From: Myripristis murdjan
Taxonomy: Eukaryota > Chordata > Actinopteri > Holocentriformes > Holocentridae
Direction of reading: 5' to 3'
Assembly (NCBI RefSeq): GCF_902150065.1
Contig: NC_043994.1
Span: 25,794,913 to 25,858,912 of the forward strand
DNA: 64,000 nt
Shown: piece by piece, positions 1-22,603 of the stretch
How positions within the stretch are numbered: the first letter of the stretch is position 1
How the letters are laid out: every line of letters begins with the position of its first letter
Program-made: the position numbers and the translations under genes
Notes under the pieces: generated by a model
Database searches by the model: none
The model's input: the letters and a program-made list of their open reading frames with translations, nothing else
What the model was told of the DNA's origin: nothing

Positions 1-165
1 TGAGTATTGAAATTGTGAGTGTCTGTCAGTCCACTAATGATTGCAGCACTATCATTTAAAAAAAACTGCAAAATGTGAGTAATAAACATAAAAATGATAA
101 GAAAACATAAGTAAATGTTGTCATTGAATGGTTGTGCCTCAACAAGTTTGTGTCTGTGGTTTCAG

Positions 166-3100
166 GAACTAGAAAGACAAAAGCACACGTGTACGGTCCT
201 GCAGCACAAACAAGAAGAGTTAAAAGAGGGCATCCGCCAGAGAGACGAGCTTATAGAGGTACGGCTGCCCCTGCGCTGGGAAAACAAAGACCACATCACA
301 CCTCTATTTTGTCAACACCTTGAAAGGTGTTATTGTGTCAGTGCAGGCCGCAGAGGAGGCTCTGTTCTGCAGAAACGTGATAAGGATTGATTGGCCCTGG
401 CCTGCCTCCCGGTCATTTCCTCCACATTGTCTCCCTGACATTTGGCTTTCTGTCTCATTGTCTTATCTGCTTCTCAACACGTTCTGTCACGTTCTGTCTC
501 TCCAGTTTCAGACATTTCTAATATTTTCTCCTCAAATTACGCTGTTTTCACCATCTAGCACTTGTACAATTACAGCATTTAGATAGCAGTCTGTCATCAT
601 ATTCCTGTCTCGCCGGTTAGCATCTGTAAGTGTACATATTTAGATGTGTATTTTCACTTCTCCTGTCGTTGTTTCATTCTGTTTTTCCTCTTGTTCTTTT
701 TCTGTACTGTGTCCTGTTTTTACTGCTCATTACCACTCCAGGAGAGCCAGCGAATGCAGACTAAGTTAGATACCCTCACCCGAGAGGTGTTTGACCTGCA
801 GGAAACGATAAACTGGAAGGACAAAAAGATTGGGGTAGGAGGTCTCAGAGGGGCGCTCAGACAGACTATGAGATGCAACAGACAGTTTTTTTTTTTTTTT
901 TTTGACATTCTTCACACAGTTAAATTTACGTTTTAATCAATCAGATCAGTGAAAAAGAGAAACTGTCCATTCATCTCTGTTGCCTCTCATGCTGTAGCTG
1001 CATGATGGAGACCCTTAGACCCTTATTGCCCAAAGTTGGACCCATCCTAATTCAGTCTGGAGTTTGCATGTCCAGTGACTGTTTACAGGACCACTAACAA
1101 CAATTCAGGTGTGATGGCATTGTGTTATGGCCTGAGAACAAAAGGTTAAAAATTAGTCTTTGTTGTATTAACTAAAATAACTCAATAAATCATATCTTCT
1201 TATTTAGCATAAATAAATAATCGGTATATTATAGCATGACATGCACATTTTACCTTGTAATGTAAAGACAGTTAAGGCATGAGGTTGGACCCTTAATAAT
1301 GAAAGCATCATATATTTTTTTTTTTTTTACACTGTAAAATTCAAAAACTTATCTGTCCCCTTACAAACTGTGTCATCCCTTTCCTGTGTTCTGTGTATCC
1401 CTCTTGCTTTTCCCTATAACAGAGTTTTACAGGGAAAAGCTGTTTCCTGTGGTTGTTGTCTGCTAGCATGTAGCTGTGTGTCCACTGTCCTTGTGTGTCT
1501 GTGTTTTGAGTTTGTTTGTCTTTTTTCTATGCACACACTTTCTAAATTTGTGCATGTCAGACGTCTTGTTGCACATGGTGTTGCATGTCTGTCCCAACCA
1601 GTCTGTCCAACTTCTCCTTTGCCTCTTTTCTCTCTGTTCTCTCTCTTCCTCTGTTCGTCTGTGTGGCCAGGCCCTAGAGAGGCAGAAAGAGTACTTTGAT
1701 TGCATTAGGAATGAGAGAGACGAGCTCAGAGATGAGCTCGCTGACATCAAGGGGAAGTCCAAAGCAGGAGAGGTAGGTCACCCGAAGCCCGGGACCAAAG
1801 TCCTCTGTGAAAAGAGAAAGTAGGTTAGAGGAATGAGTCGCTGGCCAAAGCACTACCCAGCTGCCTGTTTGTTTTGGTTGGAAGCCAGTAATGCTGTCAG
1901 TGCCGTTAAATGCTGCACCATGTAGTTTTGGCTTTTTGTTTTTATTTCCATTTCACCCCATCTTATTCCATATTCCGTATTTTGACTTCTGGCTGGTTCT
2001 GTGAGGCTTATAATACGGTCCCATGTTGATCTCTACTTTAAGCCACAACTGCATGTCAGATTTACTGGTGGATTTAATTTATATACTGTGCTGCTTTTTG
2101 CCAACAGCTTGCCCAGAGCTTTTCCTCAGAGATCTGTACTCTCCCTCTCTCTCCCCACAGAAACATGGCCTGGTCATCATCCCAGACGGCACGCCAAACG
2201 GGGATGTCAACCACGAGCCTGTGTCCTCAGGGATCACTGTGGTCTCCCAGGAGGCCGCCCAGGTGCTGGAGTCTGCAGGGGAGGGTCCGCTGGGTGAGTC
2301 ACAGGACGCCGTTTCTACCCACAGGCACAAGAGAGGCATCATTAAAACATGCAGAAAATTCACCCAGGACAAATTAATTCATTTCAATTAAAGACTCCAG
2401 GCGAAGTGTTTGCACAGATCCTAATTAAAGGTATCTAATTGTGTGTTTACATACACCAAAGTAGAGCTGCAATGATTAGTAAACTATTAAATTAATCGCT
2501 AGCTATTCTGATAATCACTTAATCATTTTGAGTCTATTTTAACAAGAAGTTTCCCAAATTCTCTGATTCCGGCTCCTCAAATGTGAATAGTTTCTGGTTT
2601 CTGTCATCATCTATGCCATTAAAATAAATATCTTTGGACTGTTGGTTGGGACAAAACAAGACATGTGAGGACATCGCTTTGGGCTGTGGGAAATTGTGAT
2701 CAACATTATTCACCATTTTGACATTTTTTGGACCAAAGAGCAAATCATTTAATGGAGAAAATAATCAGCAGATTAATTGACAATGAAAACAATCAGTAGT
2801 TTCAGTTCAGCTCTAGACCACAGTATGTAATTGCCAAAGCAGTGTAATCTTGTGTTCCAGCATACAGTGTGTTGCATGCAATATAATTAATGGGATTACT
2901 CTGCTTTGCACATTAGTAAAAAAAAATGTGAGTCCATTCATTTGATTTTCTTGGAAATGAACATGTGCTGAAAGATCATTTCATGCAGCCAGCTAGAGTG
3001 TCTGGGCGAATAATTCCAGTTCTGTCCTATTTCTGCCGCTGTCCCGGTGTTGAGGTCCCAGTGTTAAAATGTTTGTTTTTGTTTTTTAAATTACATCAGA

Positions 3101-4514
3101 ATGATTATGGATGATAGTAAGATTACAATGCTAATTTTAATTTCACATTTTTTCTAGCAGTGGCCGTAATTTCCTTGCTGTGGTTGCTTTGTTAAAACCC
3201 TGTATAACCAAATTGAATCTTCTTTAGCAAGTCAGCTCTGTGTTTTATGCTTTGACAGTCGCCCGCAGTGCAACAGAAATAAAGACGAGGAGTAATTTTT
3301 GTTGACGTGGATTTGTGGTTCAGCTACTTTATTGATTCAATAATGGGCTATTAGGTTGCATGTAAATCCAGCCACTGATTACCGGTTTCGTCCGTCTTTG
3401 TAGATGTGAGGCTACGGAAGCTGGCAGAGGAGAAGGACGAGCTGCTGGCTCAGATCAGGAAGCTGAAGATGCAGCTGGAGGAGGAGAGACAGAAACACTC
3501 AAAGATGGACAGTGCGTACACAGATGGCGAGAGGATGGAGAACGGTACAGATCTACACTTCATCGAGATGCAGAGTGAGTTTGACTCCCACGCTGTGACA
3601 CACATTTACATTTCTATACATTCGCTTTACAAGAAATACACAAGAAATCACAAAAAATATGAGAATATTAACCTTGTGAAACCATCTTTTGAACATCTTT
3701 ACGCTCAAACCTTTTCAACAATTCAACAGCGCAATATCCCTGTGTATATATGATGTATATAGGTGTACTTTTTACAGATGCTCAATTTCTAATTTCTGTA
3801 TTTATTGTTGTAAGGTTAATGCACAAAATGTAACCATAATGCACACTTTTTTTCACAAATTTCTAATGCACTTTTTTTCCCACATATTTTTGTCTCTCAT
3901 ATATTGTTCTCTTGAGAATTTGAGGAACTGCAACTGACCCAGTTTCCTTTCGGAGATCAAGCGAGTATTTCTGATTCTGAAACTCACCTGTGTCTGTTCC
4001 TCTCTGCAGGAGATGCCAACAGACAGATCAGTGAATACAAGTTCAAGCTTTCCAAGGCAGAACAGGAAATGGGTACAATGGAACAAAACGTAAGTCACAG
4101 AGAAATTTCTCTCAACTGATTGTAATGATACAAAAATGGAAACTCAGTTGCTGTACGTCGACACTTAAAATGTTTTATGTTTATGTCCAGATTAACAGAC
4201 TTGAAGGGCAAGTGTCGAGGTACAAGGCAGCAGCAGACAACTCAGAGAAAATAGAAGATGAGCTGAAGGCGGAAAAACGGAAACTCCAGAGAGAGGTGAG
4301 AAGACGGTGACCGTCGGCTCTTTGATCGACCCACATATTCCAGTATCGATCATTCATTCTCCGTTTTTTTTTTTGTTTTGTTTTGTGTTTTTTTCCCCCA
4401 CAGCTTCGCACAGCCCTGGATAAGATCGAGGAGATGGAGATGACCAACAACCACCTAGTCAAGCGCCTTGAGAAGATGAAGGCCAACCGGAACGCCCTCC
4501 TGTCGCAGCAGTGA
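166..4514 (+). CDS. lrrfip2: LRRFIP2 (LRR-Flightless-interacting protein 2), 3' part
   Basis: Eight exons are readable: 166-258, 742-834, 1671-1772, 2161-2293, 3404-3574, 4010-4089, 4191-4295 and 4404-4514. Each is bounded by AG/GT and the frames join. They encode an almost continuous coiled coil: heptad segments such as [25 protein letters not shown] and [15 protein letters not shown], ending [17 protein letters not shown] then stop. A non-coiled linker, [14 protein letters not shown], lies in exon 2161-2293. This C-terminal coiled coil and tail are typical of LRRFIP1/2. The family binds Flightless-I and is reported to act in Toll-like receptor/MyD88 and Wnt-Dishevelled signalling in the cytoplasm. 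I chose LRRFIP2 over LRRFIP1 because the gene lies tail to tail with mlh1, as in mammals. The 93-nt cassettes (166-258, 742-834) keep frame and could be alternatively spliced. The 5' exons lie before the window. Confidence 0.93.
2462..2815. mobile_element. Short inverted-repeat DNA transposon (MITE) in lrrfip2 intron
   Basis: The left end reads TAGAGCTGCAATGATT and the right end is its rough inverse (TTCAGCTCTA). Both have ATTAATCG-type AT-rich arms. This pattern is a frequent interspersed repeat of teleost genomes. A 69-codon minus frame inside it is not thought to be a gene. Confidence 0.55.
3780..3990 (+). repeat. Degenerate non-LTR retroposon 3' end in lrrfip2 intron
   Basis: The stretch GCACACTTTTTTTCACAAATTT followed by CTGACCCAGTTTCC and a terminal TTTCTGATTCTGA resembles the copy at 15110-15420, which keeps the usual GGATCAATAAAGT before the same tail. 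It is probably the 3' end of a truncated LINE. The family was not determined. Confidence 0.4.
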
Positions 4515-6203
4515 GGCGAGGCAGCATCACCACAGAAGCCCTTAAACTCGCACCTCAGACCTTTTGACTGCCATATTGCGTCTGGAGCACATTTCCATTT
4601 TTCAAGCTGTAACACTTAAAACGTGTAGCTAACCAAAAACACTTAAAGAAAAAACACTTGTAGCACAGGCAAAAAAACGGAACTGTGTTTTTTATATATA
4701 TATATATATAAACTATGAGCATTGGTTTTGTGTGGCAAGCCAATGTCTTTAGAGGAATGACTCAGAAATTTAACTAATAAAACCACAAAGTTGCTGGGAG
4801 ATCCATCTGAGGAAATTTCTGTACTCACTACTTAATTTTTCAAGGCTTTGTACTACATGTTATTCACGAGATTTTACTTCTCTCTGGCTGGGTGCTTGGC
4901 TGTTCTTTTTGTTTTGTTTTGTTTGTTTTTTGATAAGTTGCATGAATGAGTATAATGATGCTTTTAAAAAAAAAAACATAAAAAAAACCAACAAACTGTT
5001 GAACCTTTATGGCTGCTCGGGCCCCGCACCTTCCCAGCTCCCCTCACACACACAGTGAAGTGCCTTTTCACACCTGGAGTCTGAGGGTCTGCACCAGTCC
5101 GTGCAAAACAATAATCCTTTTTAACAGGTACAGAATAATGTATTTAAAAGGTGCAGTCATTTCAAAATATATAGAGCCAATTGTGTCTGCTGCGGTTTCA
5201 TTGAATTTTTTTTTTTTTTTTTTTTTTTCAAATAATATTTAAAAGATTCTTGAAAATAAATGTGTAAATTACTGAACTGTATTTACAATGTGGATCTTTG
5301 CTTGGTCATTCCTTTTCCATTTCCTTTTTTGTTCTCCGTTAATCTCAGCTCTTCAAATACTACAGAAAAACTAAAACACCCCCACTATTGGTTTTGCTTC
5401 TCAGTCTTACATATTTTTGGTTTCCAGGATGAAAATTATTTTGGGACTGGTGATATAGTGTAGCAGTATAAATCATGAAACTACACCAGCTACACAAAGG
5501 ACCATCAGTAATGGAAAAGCTGGAATAATCATGAAATTTACAATCTTTTTTTCAAGGTTTGAGTTCATATTGAAATTTTTTAAATGTTCATGTATATAAG
5601 AAAATGAATGGCGATGTTTATTTCCCTGCGGCTGCCTTGTGGGCTGCTCACACTGCCTCCGTGTGTCTCATGGCGACAGGGTTGGGGAAATGTAGCTGTA
5701 ATAAAAGTCGAGCAGTCTGCTGGCACATTTTAGCGTCGTTAAGGGACTCATGACCCACTTCCACTTTTCCTGGCTCCATGTCCCGGGTCTTCTTTTTAGA
5801 AAGCCATGTGAACACTTGGCACATGGAGCAGATGGGCCGTTCAGAGAAAAGTCATCTCGCTCTGACACAGACCCTTTTCATTGCTCGCTGTACATCAAAC
5901 ATGAGGAACAGACGGAGATTTGCAAACGTGGGAAGTCCAGTTTCCTTACATTTTTGCTGCAGCTAAAAATATCCCAAACCCTTGTTGAACAGATCTGACT
6001 AAGCCTGTTTTGATCCCAGATGTGGGATAGTAAACGTCTGACTCATCAGCAAAGGCATGGGACCCAGACCGTGGAGCGCAGCACGCTCCTCATCAGGCAC
6101 ATTACTGAATCCAAACAGCTGCAAAACCGTTACAGAGCGGTTTTCTCTCCCGTTTTCACTCATGAAGTCACAATCTAAAGCCGTCGTCGTTCATACAAAG
6201 CTT
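4515..6203. other. Shared 3' untranslated stretch between lrrfip2 and mlh1
   Basis: No coding exon was seen. It holds the lrrfip2 3' UTR, with AATAAA at 4776, 5255 and 5700 as candidate poly(A) signals, and poly-T/poly-A runs at 4967-4990 and 5207-5229. The two genes converge here, so their 3' ends may approach or overlap. Confidence 0.6.
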
Positions 6204-6209
6204 TTTATT
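6204..6209 (-). promoter_or_regulatory. Probable mlh1 poly(A) signal
   Basis: AATAAA on the minus strand, 65 bases past the mlh1 stop codon. It is the first such hexamer downstream and fits a short 3' UTR. Confidence 0.6.
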
Positions 6210-6273
6210 TACAACACTAATATTACATGACGTATAAAAACTTGGAGCAGCCTGTCTCGTTGATTTTCCGGCC

Positions 6274-16519
<10,246 letters not shown>

Positions 16520-16792
16520 GAGTTTTGGCAAGCGTTTCTTTATTACAAGCAGGATCTCAGCTCCACTTGTCTCTGCCAGTTCTCATGTGTTTGCTCGGCT
16601 GCGGCGCTCTGGCCTGAGGCGGCAGGACCTCAGAGGGCCGAGCTGCTGTGAGCGAAGTCGTCCAGCGGGCGGCGTCGTTCGGCTGTCAGGGCGCCTCAGA
16701 GTGGGCCGAGCTGAACTCAGATCTGCCAGAGGGATGAACCGAGGTACCTGCAAGGAAAACACATGAGGACAGAGGGAGAAAATGTAGTGTTT

Positions 16793-17590
16793 TTAATAGA
16801 ATAGAATAGAATAGAGTAGAATATACTCGGACAGAATAGAAAAGAACACAGTAGAATAGAATACAACCCAATAGAACAAAATGGAATGGAATAGAATAGA
16901 TTAAATACAATACAATAGAAGCGAAGAGAACGGAATAGAAAAGAATACAACCCAAAAGAATAGAATGCAAACAAATAGAATAGAATGGAAAAGAATGTAA
17001 TAGCACAGAACGAAATAGAGTAGAATAGAATATAATACAATAAAATACCACATAATACAACACAGTAAAATAGAACACACTGGCATAGAATAGAATAGAA
17101 GAGAAGAGAAGAGAAGAGAAGAGAATATGGAGTATAGAATATAGAATAGAATAGATCAGTATGGAATGGAATAGAATAGAATAGTTTAGAATAGAATACA
17201 ACCAATAGAACAGAATACAATAATATAAAACAGAAGAGAACAGAACAGAAAAGAATAAAATGCAACCAAATAGAAAAGCTTAGAAAAGAATTGGCTGGAC
17301 TAGGATAGAATAGAGCACAATACAATAGGAAAGAACATAATAGAACAGTTGTTCATAGAATAGAATAGAATAGAATAGAATAGAATAGAATAGAATAGAA
17401 TATACTAGACTTGAACAAAACAGAACCCAATAGAATAGAATACAAACCAACTGAATAGAATGGAGTAGAATAATAATAGTAATAATGATAATAACAACAA
17501 TAATAAAGGCTTTATTTATAGGGCACTTTTCAAAATTAGTGTGATTCAATTGATCGATCAAGAATAGAATAGAATAGGATGGATTAGGAT
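16793..17590. repeat. Diverged AATAG/AGAAT pentanucleotide array
   Basis: Nearly 800 bases of imperfect 5-bp units (AATAG, with AAAAG, ACAAC and AGAGA variants) broken by short unlike stretches. It is homogeneous around 17358-17400. The reverse strand is open for long distances only because the 5-bp unit reads as I-L-F-Y-S. The array would lie in the last intron of the putative minus-strand transcript. Confidence 0.9.
17497..17535 (-). repeat. Retroposon tail (inverse)
   Basis: Reading the minus strand, AAAAGTGCCCTATAAATAAA followed by GCCTTTATTATTG is the common fish ending of RTE/other non-LTR elements. The plus-strand counterpart is at 37420-37472. Confidence 0.4.
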
Positions 17591-17980
17591 GGATTAGGAC
17601 AGAACTTCACTATACACTCTCCAGCAGGTCCCTGTTATGTCTCTGTCCCATCACAGCTCACCTGTTCACCTGTTCAGCAGGTGAGCTGTGATTGGCTGCG
17701 GCTGACAGCTAACAAACTGCCTCTCCTGCTCCAGAAGCTCTCAAGTTCCTCACCGAGGCCCAAAACACGTCCACGTCCGTCACGCCGCTGACCCGCAGAC
17801 CACGACCCGTCCCGTCAGCTGAGAGGAGAGGAAATAAAAACACGTGATCAGACGGACCGCGTGCCGTCCAGCAGAACCAGACGCTGCTTATCAGTTTATG
17901 AGCTCAGATCTGAGGCCTGCAGGACGTCAGTGTCTCTGCAGCACAGAAATGTTACAGCACAGCCAGAGGAATCCTGCACA

Positions 17981-17982
<2 letters not shown>

Positions 17983-18012
<30 letters not shown>
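17983..18012. repeat. (CA)n microsatellite
   Basis: Thirty bases of CA repeat. Confidence 0.9.
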
Positions 18013-18014
<2 letters not shown>

Positions 18015-19245
18015 CAGTATATGTCAGGTATGCTGGTGTCTGGTGAACAGAAACATTTATTTATGCACTGAGCCTACATTTACTTATTTGGAAAAGCAGG
18101 ACTTTCACTCCACTCCATGTTAAATATCCTGTTTCTGATTCCACTGCATTTCTGTGAAGGAGTCATTACTCCTTACTAAGTGAATAAAAAAGGTTTTATT
18201 ATCATTATTGTCACTTTACAGTTTTTCTGCCTAGATGGGCTGTTTTTGGTTGGATTTTTATATAAATATACACCATATTTCATAAATCATATTGTTGATT
18301 ATGCATACACTTGATACTATAATGCGTACGTTTTGCTGTTTCTAGATTACAGTCTCGTCAGTTTACACTGACGAGATTTCAAAATGAATACAAATTCATT
18401 CTTTTCTCACAAACAGGAGGAGGAATGCATTTGTATTTTATAGCGCGTACGAACGGTTTAGTTTGTCTGTAATTGGCTCAGATATATCGCCGTGATAACT
18501 GACTAGTTTGACCAGTTCAGTTGCGCGGTAATTCTTTTTTCCTGAGGGGAAAATAAAAGGCAAAACTGCTATTTGTGTCAGCTCATATTTGTACTGACAG
18601 TTTGTGTGCTAACGTTAGACAGAACAAGTACTTTTGAATACTTGAGTATGTTTAAAAGCAGATACTCTATATTGTTATTCAAGTAGACACTGGAATGGCT
18701 TTCGCTTCAGGACTTGAGCAATATTTGACCAAAGGTGTCTACTAAGACTTGAGTTTGGAGCTGTGTGCTTTGTCCAACAAGAGAGGGCCAAACTCACAAA
18801 ACATCACTTTCTCTCGTAATCCCTGACTTGCAGCCCTGCTCGATCTTTCCTCCTTCATCTTGAGTGGAAACTTTGTTTAAATCTCACTCGCTCGGCCATA
18901 AAACTGATACTCGTGTGCAGTGTAACCTGCTCAGTGTATGATTGTGCAAAGTGCGAATCTGCGGCACATTGCTCTCTCGGTGCTAACTTGGCATGGGATA
19001 GTTGTTCAGCAACCTGCCGAGCTGCTACTTGAGCCTCTGCCAGCACATTTTCAGCACCAGAAACCGCCAAACCACATAGAAACGCAAACACAAACACAAA
19101 CACACAAATGCATGCACCGCTGAAAGCACACGGGCTCAGAGGAGCAGCGAGGTTGCAGGCCCTGCTCTGCTGCACTCCAGCATGCAGCCAGAAAGGGAGG
19201 AGTGACATTTTGCATGATGACATACACTTTTTTTTAAAAATGTAA

Positions 19246-19506
19246 CTATTCCATCATTGATTCCAGATGTGCGCTATACCTCTCTCTGGCATCGCTCATT
19301 CTCTTTCTAAAGCTGCTCCACCTCTCTCCTAAGGCTGAGGGAACCCAGAGGCCGTTTTCCTTTTCTTTTTCCTCTATGTACGTGAGAAAGCGATGGCCAT
19401 CCTCACACAGCTGCTCCTGGCTCACTGCACTTACTTTCCACCATGCACTGTGGCGTACTGTACAGGAAGAGTCACAGGATGTAATACAATAGAGCCGGAG
19501 AGGCAT
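19246..19506 (-). other. Unrecognised open frame, 86 codons
   Basis: The frame ends in a charged stretch (HRFLTYIEEKEKENGLWVPS, then SSFRKRMSDARERYSAHL) that looks more protein-like than random. An internal GTAAGT/CAG pair near 19425 complicates it. No homologue is recognised and no flanking exon was found. It could be an exon of the putative minus-strand transcript or chance. Confidence 0.15.
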
Positions 19507-22500
19507 CAGGCAAGCAGAAAAACAAGTTGAAGGGAAGAACGCATGGCGAAAGGTAAAGCGTGGCGGTGCTCCCTTTGTGCCCTGTGTTCATCACATCTGC
19601 TCCATTGTCAGGTAGCAATTACGGCATAACTGCGGCCGGCTCCTCTCCATCGAGTCTGTGTACATTTTCATCTTAAAAGGACGAAACTGTGAACAGAGCT
19701 TGATGGAATGCTACAACCAACAAGAGCCTGGGTGTGGTGGTGAGGGAACTGGTTTTTGTATCTCACCGGTCAGTCGAGGCCTTACTTTGCTTTCTCTGCT
19801 GTTTCCCTGCCTCCTTTTGTCATGAACATGCAGTCAGTGAGTGTTTGGTCCCGCCTCTTGTGATGCCACCTGCAATTTATGGACACAGAGGCGCACACGG
19901 GCGGGAATAAAATAAGATGTTGTAGAGATATTGTAGGGTTTGCACGGAACTTGCACGGAAAATCACTTTCACATCACTGCAGATGTACAAAAGCGAAACA
20001 GAAAAAGCATTACAAAATACACAATCACACCTTGTCTGCATGCAAAGAGGACAGGCAAATCAGATACAAATGCACACCTGCTCTGATGTGCACCGAGGTT
20101 GTTGTTGTTCACTAAAACTCAAACTAGGTGCAACAAAACATTGTAGTTAACTGAAATAAAAAAATAAAAAAAAAAAATGAAAATTGATTGAAACTATACT
20201 GTGTACTTACAAAACTCACTACAATAAAATAAAAATATACAGAAGATGTCTTTAGTGTTTGTCAGTTTGGTCAAATTTGTCAACACAACAACATGAGGGG
20301 GCGTTGGAGCGGATGTTTATTGAGAATAGGACGTCGTGTTTGTATTGTAATATCTATTCTGAACTTCTTAAATCTTCTCACTGACAACCACCCTCCATAT
20401 TATAACAAAAAACTAATAAAAACTAAGCTGAAACACGCAAACCCACTCTGGAAACTAACCAAAACTAATCTGAATTGAAAACAAAAACTAAAAACAAAAT
20501 AAAAACTTATCAAAAAAGACAAAGTTATAATGTGACGGTGTGCACCCATCGCCTGCCCAGATGCTCGGCCCTGCACCAGCTGCCCTCACATGGCCTGAAA
20601 CGCTGGCACCCATCCGAGCACGAGCACAACACACCCTAACACACTCCCACACCTCCGTGCTCGTGTGGTGTCATCACACACACTCCCACCTGACGAGCTC
20701 CGGTGTAGATTTCTCTCACCTTTGTGTTCAGCTCTGCCTCTTGTCCTCCACCAGTGAGGCCCCCCGGTGGCCCCGCCGCCTCTGACGCCGGCTGTGTTTA
20801 CTGTGTGGAGCTGGATGAGCCTTCCTCCTCGATCTCGGCTCCATTCTTTGTGTCTCTCTCACAGACCTAAATTTGTACAGGAGCACAATTATCTTAGGAA
20901 TTTACCACAGCCTCTCTAAGCGACAAACACGCTGAGGGAGGCCTGTCAGTCCTCTTATGTGAAGGACAGTTTATAAAAACACTACTAGTGTGGTAAAAAT
21001 CACAGCTGATGATTTTGTGAACTCTTTTGTCTGTTTTAACTTAAGTTTTCCAGGGTTAGAGATTTGCCTTCTCTTGTGATTTAACTGATCACTGTGCTGA
21101 TTCCGCCTCCACCATCATCTCTAGGGAGGCATGACCTCACCTCCCTGAAAACTGCCAAGACTTCCTTCGCCGATCCATCAGACGACACTTCCAGAAATCG
21201 TGTTTGCAGATGCTGCTCTTTCCTTTTTCCTTTTCCCTTTTTTTTTTCTCTCCCATCCTCTTCCTTTTTCCCCTCTGACGATACGCCTCCTCCTGCTCTC
21301 ACCACAGCGCCGGCGTCACCCAAGCCTGGAGACATGTTAAAACAACAGATTCACACACACACATTCCTGGGCACAATGGAAACCGACTAAAGGCTCAATA
21401 AACAAAAGCTGATCAGTAGCTGACTGAAGATACAGGAGCTGATGTTCACCAGCACTGCAGTAAATTTCAGTAGAGACTCTCAGCTCTGTCATGAATACCA
21501 ATGAAAACCCTTTGCCTCCTGTATAGACTTGTTTCAGTCCTCTTCAGAGAACAGCTAATCCACTTTAAGTGCTCTTTTAGTTTTAAAGCATGCACTGTGT
21601 CCTTTCCCTTTCTTGCCACACACACGTCTCATTTTCATGTTTTTCAATGTTTTAATTCCATTTTCTGAATCTTCCCTGCTGCTTCACTTTTAGTTTCATA
21701 ACTTTGGATATAGAACTTGCAATACAACATCTATTGAACAAAAAAAAAAAACCCAAAATGTAGCTATTAATGTCTCCATAATGTCTAATAATTTCTTAAT
21801 AAATGGTCAGAGCAGCTAAATCCTCTCATTTTGCACAGCATCTACCTCAACATTATGAGTGCATATGATCTACACAAACCCCTTATTTTCGACAAAATTA
21901 TGTTTATTATGATGCATACGGCATTATGGAAGTGCAGCCCTTTTCTTGATAAAGTGCCTTTTGATTCTGAGTCTATCAGATTACATGTAATTAGAAAAGA
22001 CTGAAGTGTATCTTTTGGCACGTTGAATAAACTCCGTCCACAAAGCCACCGTGCAGACACACGTCTTGGGCACACTGTAATCTCTGTTACCTAATATTTG
22101 TTTACCCGCCGTGTCTTTGTGCTTTATGGCCGCCTCACCTTAAACTTTTTAGTGTCTTATCAGGGGCTGTATCACATCAACCATGCGTGTTTCATACAAA
22201 CATTCTCGCTGACTTATAATCGGGGGGAGGGGTGGGCCTGCAGCTCTGATACAGTGTTCAGGCAAGTTCACGTTTCATAATCCCTGTGCAGTCACTGGAG
22301 CAGCATACCAACAGCGCATTCAATTGAGGACGACTGGGGTAAAAAGAGAGCTGGAATGAAAGCTGGGCTGCGGTATGTGGCGCAGTAACCATATGTGACC
22401 TGTGTGTATACATTATTTTTTTCGTGCTTTCATTCCTGCTCCTACTCCTCTGTGTGCTTTGGGCGGCGCCTGAGGGAAACAATGAGGGATTGTCTTCAAG

Positions 22501-22603
22501 TCCTCACTTGAAGCAGCCGAGTTGCATCACTTCCTTTACTTTAGTTACATCAGATTCCATCCTGACGGGGCTATTTTTGCTCTTACTGTGGAGCAACGCT
22601 TAA

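Larger units (their letters stand above)
16520..21335 (-). other. Possible spliced minus-strand transcript, function unknown
   Basis: Four segments look like exons on the minus strand. A: from about 21335 to 21141, followed by GTGAGG. B: 20866-20720, preceded by TTTAG and followed by GTGAGA. C: 17818-17754, preceded by CCTCTCCTCTCAG and followed by GTGAGG. D: from 16747, preceded by TTTTCCTTGCAG, with AATAAA at 16544-16539. A can start at ATG 21335 and reads 65 residues, then 22 more in B (VCERDTKNGAEIEEEGSSSS...) before a stop. Alternatively another frame of B joins C and D in phase and ends at 16583. Neither product is recognised. B's first reading would leave C and D as 3' UTR, and exon A is purine-rich. 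It could be a non-coding RNA, a lineage-specific gene or chance. Confidence 0.3.

Noticed and set aside
2534-2743. 69-codon minus frame in an lrrfip2 intron
   Set aside because: It lies inside a MITE and has no splice or start context.
16686-17561. Minus-strand frames of 60-200 codons rich in Ile, Leu, Phe, Tyr and Ser
   Set aside because: They are the translation of a pentanucleotide array whose unit lacks stop codons, not a gene.
21141-21335. Nucleotide kinase-like C-terminus (FLEVSSDGSAKEVLAVFREV)
   Set aside because: A weak resemblance to adenylate kinase ends was considered, but no P-loop or other kinase exon was found upstream and the segment lacks a good acceptor.
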